A stretch of 8,102 bases of DNA from positions 1-8,102 of the forward strand of contig CAMOHW010000034.1 in the NCBI GenBank assembly GCA_946615525.1, written 5' to 3'. This DNA comes from an uncultured Clostridia bacterium (lineage in GTDB: Bacteria > Bacillota > Clostridia > Oscillospirales > CAG-272). Each line of letters starts with the position of its first letter. Within the stretch, counting starts at the first letter, position 1. Shown in pieces: positions 1 to 4,731 of the stretch. Both the position numbers and the translations under genes were made by a program. The notes under the pieces were generated by a model, which saw nothing but the letters and a program-made list of their open reading frames with translations, was not told where the DNA came from and made no database searches.

Positions 1-222
1 GATAAGGCCATCGACCTCATGGACGAGGCCGGCGCCTGGCGGAAGCTGCATCCGCTGCTGCGCGCCCGCGGCGCGGAAGTCAAAGAGGGCGGCGAAGCAC
101 AGCCGGCCGGCACCAAAACACAGTCGGGGCGCGCCGAAACACAGCTGGGTGGAAACGGGACACAGCCGGGCGGCGCCGAAAAGAGAAAGGTGCAGACTGT
201 CGACCGCGCCGTGATCGACCGA
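1..222 (+). CDS. Clp-type AAA+ ATPase, internal fragment (ClpA/ClpC-like)
   Basis: This frame is open from the left edge and begins DKAIDLMDEAGAWRKL. That matches the signature at the end of the first AAA+ module of ClpA/ClpC/ClpB (LPDKAIDxIDEAGA), which lies in its helical lid after the Walker and sensor motifs. Clp ATPases unfold proteins for the ClpP protease or for disaggregation. The signature is followed by a Gly/Gln-rich linker of four 7-residue repeats and then by KVQTVDRAVIDR, which fits the strand-helix before the inter-module region (VNVADIESVVAR in ClpA). After about position 222 the similarity ends. The frame continues open to a TAA at 661-663, but that stretch is the complementary strand of spoIVB, so no second AAA+ module is present here. 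The start lies outside the window; the ATG at 19 is internal to the motif. Membership of the Clp family is fairly secure, but which Clp it is cannot be told. Confidence 0.7.
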
Positions 223-1146
223 CGAAAGCCGGACGGTATATTCGCGGGTCACATTATCCGAAAGGGTGCAAAGAATGGTCGCCTCGCCGTCCTTGACTTC
301 CTCTTTGGAGGCAACGCTCATGGGCTCGCAGGAAAGGTCGGGCACCTCGCTGTAAACTCCCCAAACGCCATAGGACGAGTTCCCCAGAAGCGAGCCGACT
401 TTTCCGGGGTTGAAATATCCTTTGAGTTCGCCGGGATCCCCCGGGGTTCCTTTAACCACCGAACTGATGGTTACATCCGAAACGCTCCCCCGCCGAATGG
501 GGATGGGCTCGCCGCTGTCGGCGTCCCAAATCCCGTGTCCCAACCCGGCAAAGGCACCGCTTTCCGGCAGCAGGAAGGTAACCGTTCCAATCCCGGCGCC
601 GCTATCCCGAACCCAAATGCCGGTTTTATAGCGATCCTCGTCGGCACAAAAGACCGGTTTTAAGCGAACTTCCAATTCCTTGTTGCCGCGCCGGCAAAGA
701 AGCACCATCGCCGCGCCTTTTCCGCTCTCAATGCGCTCGGTCAGATCGGCGGCGCTTTCCAGCGGCACACCGTCCACTTGCAGAATCACATCCCCGCGTT
801 TGACGCCCGCCGAAAGGGCGGGATTGACCTTTTTGCCGTCTTTTTCAATGTCTGAAAAGCCCACCACCATCACGCCGTCGGTCATAAACCGGACGCCAAA
901 CGGCATTCCGCCGGGGTAAAGTTTCAGGTTTTCCAGCTCCTCCGCCGAAAGCGGTGTTTGCCCGGTCAAAAGGGCAACGCCGTTCCCGGACTCCAAACCG
1001 AGGTCCCCTGCAATTTCTTCATATTGATTGGTCATGCAGTCTATCGTTTGCGCTTCGTCGGCCGCCCAAATTGAAAGCGTCCCCGAGGACGCCAGCAACG
1101 CAAGCATGACCGCCAAAACGACATATCTCCAAATTTGTTTTTTCAT
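1..1146 (-). CDS. spoIVB: SpoIVB-like peptidase (S55 family), truncated before its catalytic serine
   Basis: SpoIVB is a serine peptidase secreted from the forespore. It cuts SpoIVFA and so triggers processing of pro-sigma-K in the mother cell. Residues 1-28 form a basic stretch plus a hydrophobic signal/anchor. LYPGGMPFGVRFMTDGVMVV (76-95) leads into a PDZ domain to about 165, with AGVKRGDVILQVDG at 113-126. The S55 core follows, with catalytic His204 in GLGHGI, then ISSVVKGTPGDPGE (227-240) and FNPGKVGSLLGNSSYGVWG. Similarity ends at about residue 311 (position 214). The GMSGSPI serine motif expected near residues 370-380 is missing; the B. subtilis protein is about 426 residues. Downstream the frame stays open to the window edge but reads as antisense of a Clp ATPase. 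The start is ATG 1146-1144, with AAGGA 11 nt upstream. Identity as SpoIVB is strong; as shown, the product would be inactive. Confidence 0.85.
   Translation of the reverse strand, partial: MKKQIWRYVVLAVMLALLASSGTLSIWAADEAQTIDCMTNQYEEIAGDLGLESGNGVALLTGQTPLSAEELENLKLYPGGMPFGVRFMTDGVMVVGFSDIEKDGKKVNPALSAGVKRGDVILQVDGVPLESAADLTERIESGKGAAMVLLCRRGNKELEVRLKPVFCADEDRYKTGIWVRDSGAGIGTVTFLLPESGAFAGLGHGIWDADSGEPIPIRRGSVSDVTISSVVKGTPGDPGELKGYFNPGKVGSLLGNSSYGVWGVYSEVPDLSCEPMSVASKEEVKDGEATILCTLSDNVTREYTVRLSSVDHGAVDSLHLSLFGAARLCPVSTQLCFGAPRLCFGAGRLCFAALFDFRAAGAQQRMQLPPGAGLVHEVDGLI
94..177 (+). repeat. Four tandem 21-bp repeats in the Clp-like linker
   Basis: Four consecutive imperfect 21-bp units begin at 94, 115, 136 and 157. 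In the Clp frame they encode EAQPAGT, KTQSGRA, ETQLGGN and GTQPGGA, followed by EKRK. Each unit keeps a central ACACAG or GCACAG core. They form a flexible, low-complexity linker rather than a folded domain. Repeats of this kind can expand or contract by slippage, so copy number may vary between strains. Confidence 0.8.
200..226. other. Junction between the clp-like and spoIVB-like segments
   Basis: To the left the plus strand reads as a Clp ATPase; to the right the minus strand reads as SpoIVB. Both similarities run out within the same 25 or so bases (plus-frame TVDRAVIDR up to 222, minus-frame EYTVRLSSVD down to about 214). The heptamer TCGACCG occurs twice here, at 200-206 and 215-221, giving possible microhomology. 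Neither gene has a natural end at this point. The exact breakpoint cannot be placed by eye. Confidence 0.6.
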
Positions 1147-1328
1147 TGTTCTATCCATCCTTCGCGCAACTTTTTTGCATCCGCACCCGGGCGGTTTGCC
1201 GAATTTTAGTTTGCACAAGGCAGGTCTTTTTCATGTCTGCCAAATCAAAAACCAAAAGGCATTTTTTGCACATTCGGGATGTAAGAGATCGCTTTGATAA
1301 AAAAACAAAATGGATAGAATTATTTTTT

Positions 1329-1361
1329 CCGCGCCGGCAAAAAACATTCCCGCGCCGGCAA
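1329..1361. repeat. Direct repeat pair CCGCGCCGGCAA
   Basis: CCGCGCCGGCAA occurs at 1329-1340 and again at 1350-1361, exactly 21 bp apart, or two helical turns. A third identical copy lies at 686-697 inside spoIVB. The first two sit about 43-75 bp upstream of the predicted -35 at 1404, a place where an activator could bind. The core GCGCCGGC is largely palindromic. Chance cannot be excluded, because GCCGGC-rich words are common in this DNA. Confidence 0.45.
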
Positions 1362-1403
1362 GTTACCGGTTTTTTCCGCTTTGCGGGTTTTGAGAAAAAA
1401 CTA

Positions 1404-1432
1404 TTTACAAAAATGGAAAAAAAGTGTATAAT
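1404..1432 (+). promoter_or_regulatory. Vegetative-type promoter for the gene at 1518
   Basis: The -35 is TTTACA (1404-1409) and the -10 is TATAAT (1427-1432), with a 17-bp spacer and A-rich sequence just upstream (1395-1400). Transcription would start near 1439, giving a leader of about 80 nt. Confidence 0.75.
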
Positions 1433-1517
1433 AAAAGAAAGATCCCGCAGTTTGCGCCCGGCAAAACCGTTTCATCCCGGCGCAAACGCACGCACGAAAG
1501 AAAGGAATGGTCGTAAC

Positions 1518-2471
1518 ATGAGCAAAAAACGCATTTTCAAAGCCGGATCGCTTGCACGCGCGGGCGAAGCGGGATTTTTGTTCCTTGCCGCCAAAACCGC
1601 GGCTTCCTTGCTTTCTCCGCGCTCGCCGGGTTGCGGGCTGGTTGCCATTGGCGAAGGCATTGAAAAACTTGCCTCGGTGGCCAAAACCGGACTTGCCAAA
1701 AAAGTGAAACAATCCCCCGAACCGGTGGAAGAAGTGTTTGAAGATGTTGCCCCCACAGCGGAAGAACCGGTGGAAGAAGTATTTGAAGATGTTTTTCCCG
1801 CAGCGGAAGAGCCGATTGCTCCCGAACCGGTAAAAGAGGAAATGCCCGTCGCCGCGGAAGAACCCGCCGCGCCGGAGTTTACCGCAAACGGTGATTTGGG
1901 TTTGATTGACGCCAACGCACAACCCGAGCGCTACGCCGCGCTTTTGGAACTGGAAAAACGGGGCGAGATCGAATTGATCCGGCGTTACCGCCGCAGTTAC
2001 GAAAGCCGTCTGATCCAATCCAAGGACCCGATGCAGGATTATTACAGCGGACTCAAAAATGCGCTGATGCGCTACAAGGGTGTGAAAAGCCGCATCAGTT
2101 GGGCAAACGAAACCTTCCATCAGGGACGCAACCATCTGGCAAAAATCATTGTCAAGACCAGTTGCCTGTATATCTATCTTTCGGTGGATCCCGAAACGCT
2201 CAAAGGCACAAAATACGAATCCGCCGTTGACGACGTTTCGGACACCAAAAAGTTTGGCGAGTTCCCAACCGTCATCAAGATCAAGGGGGAGCGCAAATAC
2301 AAATACGCGCTGGAATTGATCGACCGCATTTGCGCCGAAGATCTGGCTCTGCCGCAAAACAAAAAGTTTGTGGAGGTGGATTACCGCCGCCCGTCAAGGA
2401 CCGACGAGGAACTGGTGGAGGAAGGGCTGATCAAACTCTTGGTCGCTCCGGCAGAGAAAGCCGAACATTGA
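1518..2471 (+). CDS. Protein of unknown function with acidic repeat linker and conserved C-terminal domain
   Basis: I do not recognise a named function. The 317-residue product starts at ATG 1518, preceded by AAAGGA (1501-1506) 11 nt upstream; earlier in-frame codons lack a ribosome binding site. It has three parts. Residues 1-65 are basic and partly hydrophobic (FLFLAAKTAASLL at 20-32), too polar for a sure membrane helix. Residues 66-120 are a Pro/Glu-rich acidic linker with a 15-residue tandem repeat. Residues 155-272 form a compact domain with landmarks YRRSYESRLIQS, DYYSGLKNALMRYKGVKSRI, GRNHLAKIIVKTSCLYIYL and KYALELIDRI. From memory, domains like this recur in uncharacterised clostridial proteins with differing N-termini. 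It is probably transcribed alone: it has its own promoter and rpsT has another. No catalytic motif is evident. A structural, binding or envelope role is possible but not shown. Confidence 0.8.
   Translation: MSKKRIFKAGSLARAGEAGFLFLAAKTAASLLSPRSPGCGLVAIGEGIEKLASVAKTGLAKKVKQSPEPVEEVFEDVAPTAEEPVEEVFEDVFPAAEEPIAPEPVKEEMPVAAEEPAAPEFTANGDLGLIDANAQPERYAALLELEKRGEIELIRRYRRSYESRLIQSKDPMQDYYSGLKNALMRYKGVKSRISWANETFHQGRNHLAKIIVKTSCLYIYLSVDPETLKGTKYESAVDDVSDTKKFGEFPTVIKIKGERKYKYALELIDRICAEDLALPQNKKFVEVDYRRPSRTDEELVEEGLIKLLVAPAEKAEH
1719..1808 (+). repeat. Tandem 45-bp repeat coding EPVEEVFEDV units
   Basis: Two adjacent 45-bp copies (1719-1763 and 1764-1808) encode EPVEEVFEDVAPTAE and EPVEEVFEDVFPAAE, residues 68-97 of the protein starting at 1518. 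The DNA copies differ at only a few positions, so the duplication is recent or kept uniform. Shorter related EEP units follow to about residue 118. The repeats make a negatively charged spacer between the N-terminal and C-terminal parts. Confidence 0.85.
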
Positions 2472-2490
2472 CAGCAAGATCGTCTTTTTG

Positions 2491-2548
2491 AAAAAATTGA
2501 AAAAATTTGAAAAAAGCCCTTGCAAATCCAAAAAGAATGTGATACAAT
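2491..2548 (+). promoter_or_regulatory. rpsT promoter with extended -10 and upstream A-tracts
   Basis: The -35 is TTGCAA (2520-2525) and the -10 is TACAAT (2543-2548), with a 17-bp spacer and a TG element at 2540-2541 making an extended -10. Directly upstream are three six-A tracts at 2491-2496, 2500-2505 and 2510-2515, spaced 9-10 bp, roughly one helical turn. They sit where an UP element contacts the RNA polymerase alpha subunits, as expected for a strongly expressed ribosomal gene. No clear terminator for the preceding gene is present in this gap. Confidence 0.75.
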
Positions 2549-2629
2549 ACCAATATGTATGGAATCAACCGTGCGCACCCTCTCAGGCGCCGGTCTTGCA
2601 AAATTTGAACAGGGAGGTGAAGATCAAGA

Positions 2630-2896
2630 ATGCCGAACATTAAGTCCGCAAAGAAAAGAGTAAAGGTCATTCAAACCAAAACTCTGCAAAACAAAATGTA
2701 CCGCTCCGCTCTGAAAACAGAGATGAAGAAGTACGAGGCGGCTCTCGCTTCGGGCGATCAGGCTGCCGCACAGGCCGCTTACAAGGTTGCCGTTAAGAAG
2801 ATCGACCAGGCAGCTGCTTACGGAATCATCCATAAGAATGCCGCCGCGCATAAAAAGAGCCAGTTCACCAAAAAGTTGAACGCTCTCGAAAACTGA
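2630..2896 (+). CDS. rpsT: Small ribosomal subunit protein S20 (bS20)
   Basis: bS20 binds 16S rRNA early in assembly of the 30S subunit, near the 5' domain and helix 44. The 88-residue product is the usual family length. It begins MPNIKSAKKRVKV, the S20 N-terminal signature, with many Lys/Arg residues and an Ala-rich helical centre (ASGDQAAAQAAYKVAVKKID). It ends with GIIHKNAAAHKKSQFTKKL, the conserved S20 C-terminal motif. A strong AGGGAGGTGA (2611-2620) precedes the ATG by 9 nt. The gene has its own promoter upstream and a hairpin terminator downstream, so it is a single-gene unit. The leader of about 75 nt could carry translational feedback, as in other bacteria, but I see no specific structure for it. 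Confidence 0.97.
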   Translation: MPNIKSAKKRVKVIQTKTLQNKMYRSALKTEMKKYEAALASGDQAAAQAAYKVAVKKIDQAAAYGIIHKNAAAHKKSQFTKKLNALEN

Positions 2897-2956
2897 TTCA
2901 AAATCATAACGGCGGGAACGCAAGGACCAACCCACTTTGCCCACCGCCGCAGAAAT

Positions 2957-2991
2957 ATGCGGCATTCCCTTTTGGGATTGCCGCATTTTTC
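2957..2991 (+). terminator. Rho-independent terminator after rpsT
   Basis: The arms are 2957-2969 (ATGCGGCATTCCC) and 2974-2986 (GGGATTGCCGCAT), pairing at 12 of 13 positions around a TTTT loop. A short T run to 2990 follows. Confidence 0.85.
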
Positions 2992-2999
2992 TCTACATA
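2972..2999 (+). promoter_or_regulatory. Possible weak promoter for the CmpB-family gene
   Basis: TTGGGA (2972-2977) and TACATA (2994-2999) are 16 bp apart. The match is weak and overlaps the rpsT terminator hairpin. Leakage through that terminator is the alternative way the next gene could be transcribed. Confidence 0.25.
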
Positions 3000-3026
3000 G
3001 AACATTGCCAAAGGAGGGACTTTGCC

Positions 3027-3812
3027 TTGGACCTTTTTATGACGGTTTTGTTTTTGTTCTTTTTGGGCAGCAGTTTCGGCTGGTTGCTGGAACTGTTCTA
3101 CCGTCGCCTCTTTTCGGCAAAAAAATGGCTGAACCCCGGCTTTTTGGTGGGGCCTTACCTTCCGCTCTACGGTTTTGGGCTGATCTTGCTCTACTTTTTA
3201 TCCAACCTATCCTTTGCCCGGTTGCCAAACAAGATCTGGCAGGGTGTGGTCGCCGTTTTGCTGATGGGACTTGCCCTGACCTTGATCGAATACCTGGTCG
3301 GTCTGTTTTTCGTATTTGTCATCAAGGTCCGGCTTTGGGATTACAGCGGGGAGTGGGGCAATCTGCAAGGCATCATTTGCCCGAAGTTCGCTCTGTTCTG
3401 GACAGCGCTTGCCGCGCTTTACCGCTTTTTGGTGCATCCCTTCTATTTGCGGGCAGTTGGTTGGCTGTTTGAACATTTTGCCTTTGTGTTTGTGGTGGGA
3501 ATGTTCTACGGCGTTGTTCTGGTGGATGTGGTATGGTCCTTCCGCCTGCTTGCAAAGATCAGCGCTTTTGCAAAAAAGAAGCAGATCGCCGTGCGCTTGG
3601 AAGAACTGAAAAAAGAGATCGCCGAGCGCGCTACCAAAAACAAATTGGGGCAATTTTTGATCGCCCTGAAAGAACGCAGCCGCTCCATTGTAGATTCGTT
3701 GCAGGATTACTTTGACAACCTGCTCAAAAAGGTTGCCGACCCGCCGAAAAAGAAAAAGCGGAAACAACAAACCGAATCGCCTGCCTCCTCCGAGAAGACC
3801 GGAGAGGAATGA
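3027..3812 (+). CDS. CmpB-family membrane protein (PF06541, putative ABC-transporter type IV)
   Basis: The product is a multi-span membrane protein of a family called putative ABC-transporter permease, though its transport role is unproven and no ATPase gene lies nearby. Family landmarks are FLGSSFGWLLELFYRRLF (12-29), NPGFLVGPYLPLYGFG (36-51), LIEYLVGLFF (86-95), WDYSGEWGNLQGIICPKFAL (104-123) and LVHPF (135-139). About five hydrophobic spans lie at 5-24, 46-62, 72-100, 119-135 and 148-170. Residues 178-261 are a charged, probably helical cytoplasmic tail with a Lys cluster (KKKKRK). I chose the TTG at 3027 because AAGGAGG (3011-3017) lies 9 nt upstream; the ATG at 3039 is too far from it. 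An upstream ATG at 2937 would place the start inside the rpsT terminator. The gene lies 12 bp before the regulator at 3825, so the two probably form an operon. Confidence 0.85.
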   Translation: MDLFMTVLFLFFLGSSFGWLLELFYRRLFSAKKWLNPGFLVGPYLPLYGFGLILLYFLSNLSFARLPNKIWQGVVAVLLMGLALTLIEYLVGLFFVFVIKVRLWDYSGEWGNLQGIICPKFALFWTALAALYRFLVHPFYLRAVGWLFEHFAFVFVVGMFYGVVLVDVVWSFRLLAKISAFAKKKQIAVRLEELKKEIAERATKNKLGQFLIALKERSRSIVDSLQDYFDNLLKKVADPPKKKKRKQQTESPASSEKTGEE

Positions 3813-3824
3813 AAGGACGCTTTT

Positions 3825-4415
3825 ATGGAAAATTTGGAACAAATCGTTGCGCAAAACCTGATCGAGTTGCGCAAGTCCAGAGGATGGACGCAAGCTGAAC
3901 TTGCCGAAAAGATCAATTACTCGGATAAATCGGTTTCCAAATGGGAACGCGGAGAAGCGTTGCCCGATTTGAAGATCTTGACCCAGTTGGCGGAACTGTT
4001 TGATGTCACGCTGGACTTTTTGACCACCGAGAATGCCACCGCCAACCTCAAAGAGGACAAAAGCGAACTCGGCTTCCGCATCGGTGTGGAAATGCTTGCC
4101 GTTTGCACGATCTGGCTGATCGCCCTTTCCCTGTTCCTGTTCGGCAACACCGCCCTGCATTGGCAAAAAGCATGGCTGGTCCTGATTTGGGCGGTCCCCG
4201 CCTCGGCGTTGGTCATGGTCATTTTCGGACTGCGCTGGAAGTTCCGCGTTTCGATCATTGTGTTTGAATCCATTTTTGGCTGGGCGGTGCTTGCCTCGGC
4301 ATTTTTGCAGGCACTCATACATTATCAGGTCAATCTTTGGCATTTGTTCCTCATTGGTGTGCCCATGCAAGGCGCCGTTATTCTTTGGGGACAGATCCGG
4401 AAACAAAGAAAATAA
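3825..4415 (+). CDS. XRE-family transcriptional regulator with four-helix membrane domain
   Basis: Residues 10-64 form a Cro/CI-type helix-turn-helix (NLIELRKSRGWTQAELAEKI, then SDKSVSKWERGEALPDLKIL and AELFDVTLDFL). This is the common Firmicute type that binds a DNA operator. A short charged linker (70-82) leads to four hydrophobic segments at about 87-107, 115-136, 142-163 and 169-189, ending in a basic tail RKQRK. The protein would be tethered to the membrane, suggesting that it senses a membrane or envelope condition or binds a membrane partner. The start ATG follows AAAGGA by 7 nt. It lies 12 bp after the CmpB-family gene and is followed by a strong terminator, so it ends the unit. The ligand and target genes are unknown; control of its own operon is a reasonable guess only. 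Confidence 0.88.
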   Translation: MENLEQIVAQNLIELRKSRGWTQAELAEKINYSDKSVSKWERGEALPDLKILTQLAELFDVTLDFLTTENATANLKEDKSELGFRIGVEMLAVCTIWLIALSLFLFGNTALHWQKAWLVLIWAVPASALVMVIFGLRWKFRVSIIVFESIFGWAVLASAFLQALIHYQVNLWHLFLIGVPMQGAVILWGQIRKQRK

Positions 4416-4431
4416 AGGCAAAAAAGAGCCG

Positions 4432-4468
4432 AAAAGCAGGCAGTTTCAACAGAACTGCCTGCTTTTTT
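4432..4468 (+). terminator. Rho-independent terminator after the XRE gene
   Basis: The arms are 4432-4445 (AAAAGCAGGCAGTT) and 4453-4466, forming a perfect 14-bp stem with a 7-nt loop followed by T-rich sequence (TTTTTTATTTT). Confidence 0.93.
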
Positions 4469-4574
4469 ATTTTGCAAAAATCAGGTTTTCCGATCCGGCG
4501 TCTTTGCTGTTTTCTTGAAAAAGATGATTTTCCCTGCGTGAGAAACCGCATAGATAAGCCGTTTTTTCACAACT

Positions 4575-4600
4575 CTACAAATCGTAGAATCGCATTCTAC
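4575..4600. repeat. Alternating CTAC/GTAG inverted repeats
   Basis: GTAGAAT (4584-4590) and ATTCTAC (4594-4600) are perfect inverted repeats around CGC. CTAC (4575-4578) can pair instead with GTAG (4584-4587), so two hairpins would exclude each other. The element lies about 55 bp upstream of the predicted glycosyltransferase -35, so it could be a regulator site rather than an RNA structure. An A7 run follows it. I do not recognise the operator. Confidence 0.45.
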
Positions 4601-4653
4601 CAAAAAAAGAATGGCTCTTCCCGAATTGTGGAGTCCATCTCCCGAAAAATAGG

Positions 4654-4682
4654 TTGTTTTTCAAAGCATTTCCAATTATAAT
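4654..4682 (+). promoter_or_regulatory. Probable promoter of the glycosyltransferase gene
   Basis: The -10 TATAAT (4677-4682) is a perfect match and the -35 TTGTTT (4654-4659) is weak, with a 17-bp spacer. Transcription would start near 4689, about 43 nt before the ATG. Confidence 0.6.
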
Positions 4683-4731
4683 ATCCTACGGAGCAAATCC
4701 ACAGATCTGCGACACCCCGAAAGGAGCGCTT

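Larger units (their letters stand above)
1147..1517. other. Divergent intergenic region, 371 bp
   Basis: No gene is supported here. A frame open in the plus direction from 1146 runs into the next gene, but it has no ribosome binding site and reads as low-complexity sequence. The region holds the spoIVB ribosome binding site at its left end, AT-rich tracts at 1299-1327, a pair of 12-bp direct repeats at 1329-1361, and the promoter and ribosome binding site of the next gene. I looked for a sigma-F or sigma-G type promoter for spoIVB on the minus strand and found no convincing match. Confidence 0.7.

Noticed and set aside
19..663. 214-residue plus-strand reading frame as a complete gene
   Set aside because: Its ATG lies inside the Clp signature and its part after about 222 is just the complement of spoIVB. 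Only the first portion is meaningful.
1146..1517. In-frame N-terminal extension of the unknown-function protein
   Set aside because: It runs through the promoter and intergenic repeats, has no ribosome binding site at 1146, and a good site exists for the ATG at 1518.
1401..2357. 318-residue minus-strand frame
   Set aside because: Its composition is biased (Phe/Gly/Arg rich), as expected from the complement of the acidic, Lys-rich plus-strand gene.
3207..4421. 404-residue minus-strand frame
   Set aside because: It is antisense to the CmpB-family and XRE genes, shows no family motifs and lacks a ribosome binding site.
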